Below are positions 26,936 through 38,800 of a stretch of 56,258 nt of DNA, one piece after another. The stretch covers positions 1 to 56,258 of the IMG/VR virus record IMGVR_UViG_3300010430_000048; one strand, 5' to 3'. This DNA is from a virus. Both the position numbers and the translations under genes were made by a program. Within the stretch, counting starts at the first letter, position 1. Each line of letters opens with the position of its first letter. The notes beneath the pieces were generated by a model. That model saw only the letters and a program-made list of their open reading frames with translations. It was not told where the DNA came from and ran no database searches.

Positions 26936-29900
26936 TTATTTTTCTCCGTTAACAGACACATCCTTTTGTTTGTCTAATCTATTTTTTTCCCTTAGATTAA
27001 ACAATTCATTTTGCCAATTTAATACTTGCTTATCTAATCCTTCTAAACCTTGAGCCATATCAATTTGTGTAGTGTTCTCTTCTTTAAGATACTTGCCTCC
27101 TTTTTGATAAGTCCATGTTTCAGAATAAACGTAATAACCACCTTTTTCTTGAACTATTCTATATTTACCAGTAGGTTGATTACCATCAGCTACTGTATAA
27201 TCTGCATAGCCTTTGTTCTTTGAAATATCAGCTTGCACAAAAGAATAATATGTATTTTTATCTGACTTTGTATTTTGATCAATCTCTTGTTCATAAAGAA
27301 AAAATACACCTGAATCTGTAGTTGGATCATCTTCATCATTAGTAAGACCTTGTAAAAATTTTATTTCCTCACCAGTTAACGCTCCTATCTCACTTGAGTT
27401 TGCAGTATTAGTTCCTATTCTTTTGCTTGCTAACCAATCTGAACTAAATACAATTCTGTATCCAGCAAAATTTTTCTCACCATCTTCTGATAAACCAACA
27501 ACTGGCATGTATACAATTTTAGCAGCTGGTGCTTTTTGACCTGTAGATACAGCAGGTCTTTTATTACTTAACCATAATGCTGCATCATCCTTCCATATAT
27601 TAAATGCTTTAACTGCTATCTCACTCTTCGTATTAGTTAATTGATCACTTGATCCAAATTGATCAATTGACCCAGCAAACATTCCATATGGTCTACCTTC
27701 TGCATCTAATGTATTCATTTGTGTAATCATCTGGAAAACTTCCTTTTCAGCCAGCTCATTTTTAACCATAGGGTTGAAATTTCTTTCATAGCTGTTGTTA
27801 CTAACCACATCAGAATAGTTTCCAGAGTAACCATATATTTCTGAATCAAGATCTCTTACTTCAAAGTCTCCTGTCCTACCTGATAGTGCAGCATTTAGAT
27901 TTGTATATAATGCATCATAGATTAGTTTGGCTTCAGATTCTACAGCTTTCATATCTATAACCTTTCTACCAGTATTTACTGATCTAACTTTGTCAACTAT
28001 AGGCCCTTCACCACTTCTACCTTTATATATTTCAACCTTGACTTCATCCGTCATATAACCTTTATCTGAAGTACCATCATCCCAGCCATCTAAATCTGGA
28101 TTAGTAATGTCTCCATTTCTAATTCCTTCTACCACTCTATTAAGATATTCATCTTGTGTAAGTATTGTTTTATCAGCATCTAGAATATCAGGAAATCCTG
28201 ATTTATATATAGACACTAAATTTGCATCTGTTCCATCAACTACATTTCCTCTTGTAGATTCATATACTTTTGCATAATTATCATGTACCTCACCAATAAA
28301 AGTATTTAATGCATTAACTTGTGTGTTAGTTCCATTAAGACCTGCAATCTCATTATATAACTCATCATATTGAGTTCTTTGATCACTACCTAAAGTTAAT
28401 TCTGGATTAAGTCTAGTAACATCGGCTGTATTAGTAAAGCCTGTAGATACAAAACCATATATAGAATTAATTGCATCTCTGTTTATATATCCAACCATTT
28501 GTTGATCTTCTCCTTTACCTTCAATTTTTGGATCTAATAATAAAGAAGACATTTCATCCAATGAGTTTGCAGTAAACTTATCTGTACCTCCTGTATTGTT
28601 TGGTATTTCTATTTCATAAATACCTGTACCCATTTGATCTGCAGTTGCATCTGTTCCTGTTGGGTATAATAATTTTAAAGCTCTTGTTATTTTATCAACT
28701 TGATTAACAGCTAAAGCATTATCCTTTTCTAAGAACTGTGATGCTGTTCTTTGAATCATATCAGCATTTTGACTTACTTCTCCGTCAGAATTTACTGGTA
28801 CTTCTATTGTATTAGTATTACCTCTAGTAGTTCTATTGCCTTTTAAAAGTTCAATTAATGGATCATTTTCACCATTCTCATTTATCAACTCACCTTTCTT
28901 TCTTGCTAAATCTTCATCAAGACCAGCCTTATATTTTATTCTAGCAAGATGATTAATCTGATTAGCTTTCATCTTAGCTAGATCTTGTTGAAATTGCTGA
29001 TCATTTAAAGCAAATTTGTTTTCTCTTATTAAATATTCTTGATCTCTTGCAGAGTATGATTGAGCAGCTGCTGTTAAATCACTCATTATATTATGATTCA
29101 TTAACATGCTATAAGCTTGATTTAATGAACCATCAATAGTATTTGGTTGATTATTACCTTGAGTTTGAATACCTTTTAATTTATCTAAAGCTATTTGTGT
29201 TGCTTCTGCTGCAGATAAATTTTCTTTCATTACATTATCATCATCAGACCCTTCTATAATTCCATTTCTCTTTTTATAGTTTGACCATCTAACATTTGCA
29301 TTTTCTAATTGAGTTAACTCTTGGCCTGTTTCTTCAATTCTTTTATTGTTAATCTCAGTAATTCTACCTATTGTTTCACTAGCCCATGCTTGTTGACCTT
29401 GTTCAACATTGCTAAATCTACCGGCTTGTATACCTTGATCTGCAAATTGTCTACTTTGTACAAAAGATCTTTCTGCATATGCTCTTTGAACTCTAGGGTC
29501 ATTCAACAATGCTCCTTCTAAAGTTTGTAAAGCAGCTCCAGTTATGAGTCTACCATTCTTTTCAGTGATAATAAAATTACCATTTGGTCCTGGCCTATCC
29601 ATCTTCATACTAAGATTAGGATCCATTTCCTCTAAGATTTCTGTAGCTAATTTAAATAACTTTACATCATCTACATATTTTGGTACTGTCATGCCTAATG
29701 CTTGTTCTGATGAAGCATCAACAAAATCTTGCATTCTATAATTTAAACCTTGTTCTCCTATATCCCAATATCTTTCATTCATATCTTCACTAGGACTGTT
29801 TCTTAATCTTTCAGCATGTTTCATTTGATCTTTATAGTTTGAAGTATAAACTATATCTTTAACTGTAAGATCATCATCAAAGAATGGTGCAAACACAGAT

Positions 29901-30178
29901 TTAGCAGCATTAACATTTTGGGCTAAAGATAAGTCCATTCCAGATATTTTTTCTAAGTGAGGGCCTATTTGTTCTGCATATTGATCTCTTCTTTCTTTTG
30001 TATCCTCTCTAGAAAGATCAGCATATACTACTTTATTATAAAGTTCATTGGTTGCTTTAAAATTTGTGTCATACTTATCTTGTCTTGTTTCCAAAACGGC
30101 AGACAGAAATTTATAATCCGGTGTAAACGGTTTAATATCTGGTGTATATTGCTGTGCTCCTTTAACGTATGTTGCCAT
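26936..30178 (-). CDS. crAss-like cargo/structural protein (1,080 aa)
   Basis: The start MATYVKGAQQYTPDIKPFTP continues with DYKFLSAVLETRQDKYDTNF, and GMDLSLAQNVNAAKSVFAPF appears near residue 80. This N-terminal pattern (PFTPDY, LETRQDKYD, DLSLAQNV) is one I associate with a large conserved protein of crAss-like phages coded next to the virion polymerase. The rest is hydrophilic and mostly helical, with no catalytic motif or membrane segment that I can see. It lies 11 bp upstream of the polymerase gene and after a promoter-like motif, so the two are likely one transcript. A packaged cargo or tail-interior role is inferred from family context. Confidence 0.75.
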   Translation of the reverse strand: MATYVKGAQQYTPDIKPFTPDYKFLSAVLETRQDKYDTNFKATNELYNKVVYADLSREDTKERRDQYAEQIGPHLEKISGMDLSLAQNVNAAKSVFAPFFDDDLTVKDIVYTSNYKDQMKHAERLRNSPSEDMNERYWDIGEQGLNYRMQDFVDASSEQALGMTVPKYVDDVKLFKLATEILEEMDPNLSMKMDRPGPNGNFIITEKNGRLITGAALQTLEGALLNDPRVQRAYAERSFVQSRQFADQGIQAGRFSNVEQGQQAWASETIGRITEINNKRIEETGQELTQLENANVRWSNYKKRNGIIEGSDDDNVMKENLSAAEATQIALDKLKGIQTQGNNQPNTIDGSLNQAYSMLMNHNIMSDLTAAAQSYSARDQEYLIRENKFALNDQQFQQDLAKMKANQINHLARIKYKAGLDEDLARKKGELINENGENDPLIELLKGNRTTRGNTNTIEVPVNSDGEVSQNADMIQRTASQFLEKDNALAVNQVDKITRALKLLYPTGTDATADQMGTGIYEIEIPNNTGGTDKFTANSLDEMSSLLLDPKIEGKGEDQQMVGYINRDAINSIYGFVSTGFTNTADVTRLNPELTLGSDQRTQYDELYNEIAGLNGTNTQVNALNTFIGEVHDNYAKVYESTRGNVVDGTDANLVSIYKSGFPDILDADKTILTQDEYLNRVVEGIRNGDITNPDLDGWDDGTSDKGYMTDEVKVEIYKGRSGEGPIVDKVRSVNTGRKVIDMKAVESEAKLIYDALYTNLNAALSGRTGDFEVRDLDSEIYGYSGNYSDVVSNNSYERNFNPMVKNELAEKEVFQMITQMNTLDAEGRPYGMFAGSIDQFGSSDQLTNTKSEIAVKAFNIWKDDAALWLSNKRPAVSTGQKAPAAKIVYMPVVGLSEDGEKNFAGYRIVFSSDWLASKRIGTNTANSSEIGALTGEEIKFLQGLTNDEDDPTTDSGVFFLYEQEIDQNTKSDKNTYYSFVQADISKNKGYADYTVADGNQPTGKYRIVQEKGGYYVYSETWTYQKGGKYLKEENTTQIDMAQGLEGLDKQVLNWQNELFNLREKNRLDKQKDVSVNGEK

Positions 30179-30199
30179 AATGTAAAATTAATATAATTT

Positions 30200-30213
30200 A
30201 ATAAGTGTACAAA
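30200..30213 (-). promoter_or_regulatory. Promoter-like motif variant TTTGTACACTTATT
   Basis: The minus strand reads TTTGTACACTTATT in the 59-bp gap upstream of the 1,080-residue gene, about 20 bp before its ATG. It is a diverged copy of TTTGTATATTATT. It would start transcription of the cargo, polymerase and nuclease genes. Inferred only. Confidence 0.35.
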
Positions 30214-30237
30214 GTGTATTGCATAAACTCTTTAAGT

Positions 30238-33075
30238 TTATATTCCTACTTTACCTGTATAAAAAGGCACTGCCCACTTAGGTATTTTTCCTTTTTCTAA
30301 TCCTTTCCTAGCTTTTACTGCATTATTATATTCTCCAGTATTTCCTGATTCTCTGTTTTTTCTGTACTCTTCTTGGCCTGCAGTCAGTTCTTCATCAGTA
30401 GTTACTGCTCCTGGATAAAGTTGTTCCATTAGCTTATCAGGCATAGGTTTACCTGTTTTAACTTGATAGTCAGCAACTTTATCATAATAAGCATTTAGTG
30501 CATCTTGTTGGTTATTCTTAACAAACTTTCTACCATCTTCTGTAAATTCAGCATCTCCGTATACAGTTGGGTTAATGTTATAATTATCATAAAGCTGATT
30601 AAGATTATATGTATTAGCTGCATTAGTTGCACCCGCATTAAACAACTCATTAGCTTTGATCTTTCTTTTATTAGCATTTTGCTCATAGTTTTCTAATGCT
30701 AATTGAGTATTATCATATACTCCTTGATTCATTTGATTATTAAACATATCAACTTTAAGATCCAACTGAGGCGTTAAAGTTGCAATTCTATTCATAGTAT
30801 TAACATTTTTTTGGTTAACATTTGTTTGAGCTTTTATATTGCCTTCCATTGTTTTACCAAAAACATCACTTGCTAATAAAGCTTGCGGTCCACCTGCTGC
30901 TGTTAATGCATCTGATGTAGTTTTTAATGCTGAATTATTAGCACCTACTTGAGATGCCCAATCATCTAATACATAATCAATCTTTTGACGTTCAATAGGT
31001 ACACCAAAAGGAGTTCTTAAAGTATCATCTAAAGCAGCTAAAGTTATTAGATTGTTTTCATCTTGTGCCCACCATCTTTTTGGTATTCCTTCTTTTGTTT
31101 CTAAATCTATCCTTTTTTTATCTTCAGGTTTATCAGGAAGATCCATTGAATACCTTTCTTCTTTTGTATAGTCTACATCTAGTCTAGGTGTATTAAATGT
31201 ATGTAAACCAAATTGTCCATCAAAATCTTCTCCACGCACATATCCTTCTGAACCTTTTTTCTTAAAGTATGGAACATAAGGTATACCTGATGCTAATGCT
31301 TCTTCCTTTCTTTTAGCTTCAGCTTTTGTTTGAAACTCAGTCCATTGTTTCTTATATTGTGGTGTACCTCTTTTAGCTTTATAATCAAAACCTTCTATTG
31401 TTTCTGTAACATCTCCCCATCTATCTTGAAAATCAAGTTGGTTTTCTTCTAGCTCAATATCAGAAGAACCATAACTTGCTGTTCCTGTTTCTTTTTGCAT
31501 TCTGTCTCTTGAACCTTCTGATAGACTTCCATATCTATATCTACCCATTCCACTTTCATTTACTACATCACCTTGACCTTCTATATCTTCAGAATAAATT
31601 GGTACCCCTTTTCCATCTGTTGGTGTTCCTGAACCTGATCCTCTTTTGCTGGTGTTCTTTTCCCACTTAGATGTTCCCGCTTTAAAAATATCTATCTTAC
31701 CATCTTTCTCTGTTATTGTATAACCATCATCATGATACTTTTGTAATTTTTTATATTTATCACTACCTTTTGGATATGGATTTACAAAATTATCAGAAGC
31801 AGTAGTTACTACAGTACCATCTGATTGCTCACCTGATACTTTATCAGCATTTCCATCAATAGGAGGATTATACTCAAAGGTTGTAAATCTTTCTTTATTT
31901 CCTTCTATATCAAATGGATTATAATCTTTTACATCTACTAAAGCTGGACCATATTTATTTTTTTCTTCTTCAGTTAAGCTATCTACAAATTCTGGTTTTA
32001 ATGCACCAGACATATCTATATGCATACCATTTTTAATCTGATACTCTATGTATTCTTTTCTCCCTACTGTTCGTCCATTTACATTATAAGTTGTACCTTC
32101 TGATGGGCCTTTATCAGTTCCAGGACCCTTTTGAGCTTTTTCTAAAAAATCACCAAGCTCAGAACCAAATCTTGCAGTTTGCATCATATCATTGTTAGCA
32201 ACATTTAAATCCATTTGATCTATTTGACCTTGTTGCGGATTACCTTCTGTAGCCATTTGCTCTTGAGGTCCAACATTACCTTGTTGATTACCTTGCTGAG
32301 ATTGTGCAATCATCATTTGTAAATATTGTAATTGCTCTTGTTCAGCTGGAGATAATGCTTCTATAGCTTTTTGTCTAGCTTGTTCAACACTAATCTTTTC
32401 CATTTTTGCAGTAAACTCTAATGGATCTATCCCTACAGATATTAAATAAGGATGAGATGCTAATGGTACACCATCTTCAAAGTCTTTTTTAGACTCTTGC
32501 ATAAATGCTAATTTAGATAAATCTTCCATATTCTTTTTTAACATAAGTTCTGCACTACGTGATGAAATATTATCAGCATAGTCAGAATTTAATTCAGCAT
32601 AAAATTGATTCAAACCAAAAGTGTTTGATATTTTAGCTGGTGTTTTTTTATCACCTCCCATACCAAACTCACTCATTTCATCTTTAGTAAATTTTAATTT
32701 TGGTGTATCAGAATAAATAAAAGATTGTTCTGGTAAAAACATTGGTACACCACCTTGAGAGTGTCTAGGTCCGTTTATATTATACAAACCAAAATCTCCA
32801 TTGTCATTTAAATCTGTCAATACAGTTTCTCCTCCTTCTGCTTCTATGTTAGCATTGTCTCTTGGTACACTTGATAAACTGTATCTAACACTTTCATCAG
32901 AACTATTATTAAATGTAGTATCTCCAAAATAATTTGGGGGAGTTGTTACCAAACCATAGTCAGCTTGGTCACCGGTTCTTAAATCACCACCGTCTCTCAT
33001 TAATTTGTCTTCTACAACTTTGCCATCAACAAGCTTAAAACCTTTAGGTAATTTGTTTATTTTAATTTTTGCCAT
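30238..33075 (-). CDS. crAss-like cargo/structural protein (945 aa)
   Basis: The N-terminal region carries IEAEGGETVLTDLNDNGDFG, then INGPRHSQGGVPMFLPEQSF and IYSDTPKLKF. This block is familiar from a conserved large protein of crAss-like phages and other phages of Bacteroidota. A Gln-rich stretch follows (about residues 245-285), then Asp/Gly-rich linkers and a helical C-terminal part (about 740-945). DLNDNGDFG is a calcium-loop-like peptide, and LMRDGGDLRTG near the start is one of the recurrent double-glycine peptides. It follows the 904-residue gene after 2 bp. No enzymatic motif is seen. A virion interior or neck role is inferred. Confidence 0.72.
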   Translation of the reverse strand: MAKIKINKLPKGFKLVDGKVVEDKLMRDGGDLRTGDQADYGLVTTPPNYFGDTTFNNSSDESVRYSLSSVPRDNANIEAEGGETVLTDLNDNGDFGLYNINGPRHSQGGVPMFLPEQSFIYSDTPKLKFTKDEMSEFGMGGDKKTPAKISNTFGLNQFYAELNSDYADNISSRSAELMLKKNMEDLSKLAFMQESKKDFEDGVPLASHPYLISVGIDPLEFTAKMEKISVEQARQKAIEALSPAEQEQLQYLQMMIAQSQQGNQQGNVGPQEQMATEGNPQQGQIDQMDLNVANNDMMQTARFGSELGDFLEKAQKGPGTDKGPSEGTTYNVNGRTVGRKEYIEYQIKNGMHIDMSGALKPEFVDSLTEEEKNKYGPALVDVKDYNPFDIEGNKERFTTFEYNPPIDGNADKVSGEQSDGTVVTTASDNFVNPYPKGSDKYKKLQKYHDDGYTITEKDGKIDIFKAGTSKWEKNTSKRGSGSGTPTDGKGVPIYSEDIEGQGDVVNESGMGRYRYGSLSEGSRDRMQKETGTASYGSSDIELEENQLDFQDRWGDVTETIEGFDYKAKRGTPQYKKQWTEFQTKAEAKRKEEALASGIPYVPYFKKKGSEGYVRGEDFDGQFGLHTFNTPRLDVDYTKEERYSMDLPDKPEDKKRIDLETKEGIPKRWWAQDENNLITLAALDDTLRTPFGVPIERQKIDYVLDDWASQVGANNSALKTTSDALTAAGGPQALLASDVFGKTMEGNIKAQTNVNQKNVNTMNRIATLTPQLDLKVDMFNNQMNQGVYDNTQLALENYEQNANKRKIKANELFNAGATNAANTYNLNQLYDNYNINPTVYGDAEFTEDGRKFVKNNQQDALNAYYDKVADYQVKTGKPMPDKLMEQLYPGAVTTDEELTAGQEEYRKNRESGNTGEYNNAVKARKGLEKGKIPKWAVPFYTGKVGI

Positions 33076-33077
33076 AA

Positions 33078-35792
33078 TTATAATTTTTCTATGTCAGCTC
33101 CAGCTGCAATTAGTTTTGCTAACATTGTTGCATCAACACTCACTATTTCTCCACCTTCTTGATTTCTCCAAGTAGCCCCGTCAGATGTCATTCCTCTGCT
33201 TTTTCTGTGTTCATTATCAAACTTTGTTTTTTCCTCTTCTTCTCTCATATTACCCCTAAACATTTCTAAAAATGGTAATCCAGTCATAGTAGCAAGTATT
33301 GCAGGATCAATTATAGCAAAACTTTCCATATATTCATTAAATGCATTGGGTCCATTCTGTGGTATATCTCCATCTCCAAATCCTTTAAAGCTTACATAAG
33401 GATTAGCTTTATCACTACTTCCAAAAAATGTTTTAAGTTTTCTTAAAGCACCAGGTAATTGTTCAACACCTTCTTTAAGGAGTCTTCCTAACCCTGCCTT
33501 TGCCGCTGTTGGACCACCTGTTTGTGCTACATTAGCCAGATAAGCTTCTGGACCTGTAGATCCACCATAAGCAAGATTGCTAAGTATGTTATGCTGAACA
33601 GATGCAGGTAATGCTTTAAATCCTGCATTATTAGTACCACCACCCATCTTAGATGTTACTACACCTTGATTTAAATACAAACCCGTTGTTCTATCTGCTT
33701 CAGAACCTTTAGGTCCCCCTTGAATATTGTTAGTTCCCCTAGAGTTAAATGGATCTGTTTCAATTGCAAATAACTCATCAGCTACAATTCTACTTCTTTT
33801 ATCTTTCTCTTCGTTTAAAGCATTTTTTCTATTAGCCAAAGGATTAAATATATTTGCAGTAAGATCTATAACACCACCACTAATACCTTCAAAAGCTTTC
33901 ATACCACTGCTATTGTATGCTCTTTTAGCAAAACCTTTTACTCCTCCAAAGTCTGCTTCTACTTCAGGTTTAACAATCTTATCATATGCTGATTGAAAAT
34001 TACCTGCTACACCAGTGCCATCACCCATGTCAATATCTATTCCCATATCAGGAATCCCATCACCATCCTTATCCCATTCTGTTGGACTAGAAATACCAGC
34101 AGTTTGAGGTAGCGGTACTGTACTAGCTTCTGGTCTTTGCTCTTCACTACCAAAACCTTCAACATATGTTTGATATTCTTGAGGTGCATTAGCTCCTGTT
34201 CTATTAAAAGAATCTTGCATGGACCAGTCTTGAAAGCTTAAAGGTTCTTCATCAACAATTGGATCTGCAAAAGGTGCACCACTATCTGGAACACTATATT
34301 GTGCTTTAGGCAATGAACCACCAAATTGAAAACCTAGTTTTTTTCTTAATGCTTCATATGTTGCTTTTGCTGTCTCACCTAACAGATCTGTATTCTTTTC
34401 TATAAAGTCTTTGTATTCTTCTTCTGAACCTTGAGGAATTTCAATCTGAGGTATATTGTTATCTTCTAATCCTTTATTAACTAGATTACCTACTGCATCA
34501 TACTGATCATCTGCAGTTGGGTTTTCAAAAATAAATTTTTTGTATGCAACTTCAGCATTTTCTATATTTTCATCAGTAAATACACCGTCTAAATTTACAT
34601 TATAATTTGCATTTGCATACTTATCAATTTTTGCGTTTATAGCTTTTGGCTTTAAGTCTCTTAAATAACCATCTTTAGTTCCATCACCATCAAGGTCCTT
34701 ACCACCAAAGGCATTATTACCAACTCTTAGAACAGAATTAAAAGCATTACCTAAAGAAAAACCATCTTTCTCATATATGTTAGGAGAAATATATAATGGT
34801 CCTTGAGATATAGTATTGTTTACTTTTTTTATTGAGTTGTCACCTTCTGTGTTTTGTTCATTAAGAGTAGTATTCATATTAGTCATAAACTGACTCATAT
34901 AATCATCTTGTTTATTATCAGACCCTTCTTCACCTGCTGCTATTGCAGCTGCTGCTGCTTCTTTCTTTTGTAATTCAAGCCCATCATATGCTTGAGGCAT
35001 CATTGCAAACGGAAGTGCATTAGATGATGTAGCTGCACCAATTGGATATATCATGTCTCCACCATTTCTTGCTTTCTTACGTTCATCAGCATGAACATAA
35101 CCATCTTCTTTTAATCTTAAATGATCTTCATATGTTTGTGCCTTTACAGCATTTCTGCCTTTATACATCATATGCGGAGTAAATGCTTCTCCACCTTCTT
35201 CCTTTTTCCATCCTGCAGCGTTCTTTGCAAAATTAGCCATCTTAACTACAGATGGAGGGTAAGCCTTGGTGTTAGACATAACCTTGTTATATGCTTCCTT
35301 AACACTCATACCACGTGCTTTAGCCCATCTAGTAAACTTACCCTTATTTTTAGGGTCTATTTCTATACCGGACTTAGCTATCATAGTCTCAGATATTTCT
35401 GTATCAATTGATTCAGTTTCAACAGGTCCTTGTTGACGTTGCTCTATCTGTTGATTACGTGCTAATTGTTGAGGGTTTTGATTTACTTCATTTGCACCAG
35501 CTTGTTTTTGTTCTGCTAATACTTGAACCTGCTCAAATAAAGTAATAACATCCTCTTGCTCATATCCAATCATCATAAAAGCCTGACCAATAGTTTGTTG
35601 GTCAACTTCTTGTTGTACTAAACTCATTACTAGTTCTTCAGGTTTTGCACCTTCATCTAGTGATTGTTTAATAAACTCACCAATTTGTTGAACGGCAGGA
35701 TCAACCTGTGGTTGTTGTTCCATACCAGGTTGTGTAGGAATCATTGCTCCTCCATCTTGTTTTACACTTTTTTTGTTTACTTTCAAACTCAT
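33078..35792 (-). CDS. crAss-like cargo/structural protein (904 aa)
   Basis: A Gln-rich N-terminus (MSLKVNKKSVKQDGGAMIPT, helical to about residue 120) leads into a block I recognise from phages of this group, including NKGKFTRWAKARGMSVKEAY and VVKMANFAKNAAGWKKEEGG. Two calcium-loop-like peptides (DLDGDGTKDG, DKDGDGIPDMG) lie further on. The C-terminal part has Ala/Gly-rich segments and ends VDATMLAKLIAAGADIEKL. Several GGE/GGD/GGS peptides punctuate the chain. No catalytic residues are seen. It starts a run of three large genes leading to the polymerase and is preceded by a promoter-like motif. Cargo or internal virion role inferred. Confidence 0.7.
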   Translation of the reverse strand: MSLKVNKKSVKQDGGAMIPTQPGMEQQPQVDPAVQQIGEFIKQSLDEGAKPEELVMSLVQQEVDQQTIGQAFMMIGYEQEDVITLFEQVQVLAEQKQAGANEVNQNPQQLARNQQIEQRQQGPVETESIDTEISETMIAKSGIEIDPKNKGKFTRWAKARGMSVKEAYNKVMSNTKAYPPSVVKMANFAKNAAGWKKEEGGEAFTPHMMYKGRNAVKAQTYEDHLRLKEDGYVHADERKKARNGGDMIYPIGAATSSNALPFAMMPQAYDGLELQKKEAAAAAIAAGEEGSDNKQDDYMSQFMTNMNTTLNEQNTEGDNSIKKVNNTISQGPLYISPNIYEKDGFSLGNAFNSVLRVGNNAFGGKDLDGDGTKDGYLRDLKPKAINAKIDKYANANYNVNLDGVFTDENIENAEVAYKKFIFENPTADDQYDAVGNLVNKGLEDNNIPQIEIPQGSEEEYKDFIEKNTDLLGETAKATYEALRKKLGFQFGGSLPKAQYSVPDSGAPFADPIVDEEPLSFQDWSMQDSFNRTGANAPQEYQTYVEGFGSEEQRPEASTVPLPQTAGISSPTEWDKDGDGIPDMGIDIDMGDGTGVAGNFQSAYDKIVKPEVEADFGGVKGFAKRAYNSSGMKAFEGISGGVIDLTANIFNPLANRKNALNEEKDKRSRIVADELFAIETDPFNSRGTNNIQGGPKGSEADRTTGLYLNQGVVTSKMGGGTNNAGFKALPASVQHNILSNLAYGGSTGPEAYLANVAQTGGPTAAKAGLGRLLKEGVEQLPGALRKLKTFFGSSDKANPYVSFKGFGDGDIPQNGPNAFNEYMESFAIIDPAILATMTGLPFLEMFRGNMREEEEKTKFDNEHRKSRGMTSDGATWRNQEGGEIVSVDATMLAKLIAAGADIEKL

Positions 35793-35803
35793 AATATTAT
35801 ATT

Positions 35804-35816
35804 ATTAATATACAAA
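35804..35816 (-). promoter_or_regulatory. Promoter-like motif TTTGTATATTAAT
   Basis: The minus strand reads TTTGTATATTAAT in the 54-bp gap between the cell-wall enzyme gene and the 904-residue gene, 12 bp before the ATG. The upstream part of the gap holds a weak AGATT-AGTG-AATCT hairpin without a U-run. Promoter role inferred from recurrence of the motif. Confidence 0.42.
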
Positions 35817-35846
35817 TAATTAGGGAGATTCACTAATCTTTAGGGT

Positions 35847-38800
35847 TTAAGAATTTGGAATTATATAAGTCATAACATAATTAGAAGGTGTCATTCCTTG
35901 TTCTCTTGCTTTACTTAAATACTTTCTGTTTAACTTATCATATATAGTTTCTCCTTTAGAATCCATTTTAGTTCCATTATATTTACCATCTATATAGTTT
36001 TTATAAATCACATTTTCTTCTATTTCTCCTCCTGCTTTCATTATGTCTAATTGTTCTATATTTAAATAACTTGAGTTATCTTTTACCCTTTTAGCATAAT
36101 TAGCTCTATTGTTCCATTTAGTAGGTAAGTACTTCATTGGATTCTTTTTTTGAGAAGGTGTTAATTGTTCATTATACCTAACACCTAATACAACAGCTGT
36201 AGCTATAGCAGATTTTTCTGGATCTAACATATCAGAGTTATCTGTAATATTAAATGCCTTTAATGCAGCTTTCTCAGTATCATTTAAAAATGCAAATCTT
36301 ATTTGTGTATATCCTACACTATTAGAATCTTTATCTGCACCATATGTAGAATATTTAGATTTTACATCAGGACTTGATGACTGCTTTGGATTAAAATACT
36401 TATTGACTGCTCTACTAAAATTACCTGTTGCAGAATGAGTGTCTCCATAATTTGATTCAGTACCATATATTCCAAATGCAATTTTTGCTATTTCATTATA
36501 TACATCACTAGGTATTTTAGAAGTTTGCATTATCTTTTTCTTGTTATCCATTAATGCACTTATAAATGGAATGGTTGTTTCATACAATTCAGTTTCATCA
36601 TTAAAATCTAATGCAGTAAACACATCTTCTTTAAATTTATCTACATTAAATTGTGCACGTATAGGTTTATAGTTTAATGTATTAATTGTATAGTTACCTC
36701 CTTGACCTTTATATGTTTGATTATTTCTTTCATAGCTTTGGTAACTTTCTCTATTTTCTCTACTCATTCTTAATACAGCCTGACCATCTACCATTTCAAA
36801 AGCATTACCCTCATCATCAGGTAAAATATATACATTTGTATTGTTTGGTAAACCCATATCATATAAACCTTGCAGATCACTACATTTACCATTTATACAA
36901 CCATTAGAGCTTCTGTTGTCTGTTATATCATTATTATCAAAATACTTTTGTCTATAAGAAGGAGCTCCGTGGATTGCTGTACTAACTTCTATACCTGCTT
37001 CATTTATTAAATTAAAGCTAGGAGCATTCATATACTTTTTACTACTTGTTGGACTAGAATTACTAATTTTAAATTTACCTGCCCCAGTAGATAAATTACC
37101 TTTACTCCAATCAACTTGATATATACCATTTATCTTATCCTCTTCAGTAATTTTACCATCTCTATTTTTATCAATAGGTTGCGTAACAGTCTGTTGATCT
37201 CCTTCATTCTTTCCTGTCAATACTTCAAAATCTGTTATAATCTCATCACCATGATAAAGTTTTAACCTTCCATTCTTTTTATCTATAACAACGTATCTTT
37301 CATTAGGATTATTTAATAATTGAGATTTAACAATTACTTGTTCATCAACTAATGCATTAATATCATCAGTATTTTTCTTTAGTACATCTGTGCTTATCCA
37401 TGATTCTTCAGCCATAGGAACTTCTTCTCTGTAGTCTTCAGGTAATAAAATATCTTGATTAACACGTATCATGTTTGGATCAGATATGTTATTTATTTTA
37501 GCTAGCTTTTGATATGACGTATTATGTCTTGAAGCAATCTTTCCTAATGTATCTCCTGGCTTAACTGTATAGCTAGAAGGTGTGTTTTCAAGTGATACAC
37601 CTTGTGGCATTAATAATTCTTGATCAATACTAATCATGCTTGGATTAGATATATCATTTATACTTACTATATCATCTACAGTAGTATTATAATTTCTTGC
37701 TATTTTACTTAAATTATCTCCACTTTTTACTTTATAAATATTTTCACCACCATCTTTATAAAACTCATTAATGATTTTTAAGTACTCTTTAGGAGTTTTA
37801 TTTGGTTGCTTAACATTTTCTCCAAACAATTTTGGAAAGACCTCACTTAATGGCATACCATCTCTTATAACGTTTCCAAAGTATTTTCTTGTACCACCTC
37901 TACCTAAATAATTAGATAATGCTGCTACATCTTCATATGAAAAATTCCAGTTATCACCCAGCTGATCTTTGTATTCAGTAGTTAATTCAAATGCATCTTT
38001 TAATAATGGAGTTGTTTCATTAGACTCAATTCCTTCATTTAAACGCATTCTAAAAAATTTGTCTTGTGCTTCTAAATCTTGTGAAAATTCTTTTCTTGAC
38101 CCTTCATACAAGTCTTTAATTTCAGAAAATCTTTGTCCATAGTTTCCTGTTGCTGTAGAATATGGGTTCATCATTAATGTACCATCAGCACTTTCAACTC
38201 TTCTAAGACCTTTCATTAACCCATCTACATTAATGTTTAATTCTTTCCAAGAAGTTGGAGTATTACCTTTATCAGTACCAGGTCCTGCTTGTTGTTGGCT
38301 TAAACCATAACCGCCAATTGTAAGTGGTGCAATTGATTTATATATATTTTTATCCATTAAATTAAAATTACCATCATTACCAAATAATGATTTAGCATAC
38401 TGACCTTTCTTATTATTATGAATAAGAACATCCCCTACACCAAAATCATATACATTTTTAATTGTAGCTCTATCTGCACCTACTTCTTCAACTAATGATG
38501 CCACATCATCTGTTGCAAATGTTTCAGCATATTTAGCATTAGGATCATACATAATAGAGTTGCCACCAGTTGGTCTAGCTCTTTTTGAAGCTTGTTGTAA
38601 TTCTGGAGACATCATATCCCAAACATAAGGCTCATTAAGATTTGTCCAATCTCTACGTCCTGCATCAAAACTAATATGCCTACCCTCATCTACATTAGGT
38701 ATAGCTAATTTATATATACCACCATCTTCACCAAATTTAAGAGCTGTTTTGGGATTACCACCTGCAGCTATAATATCATCTAATGTTTTTTGACTAGATG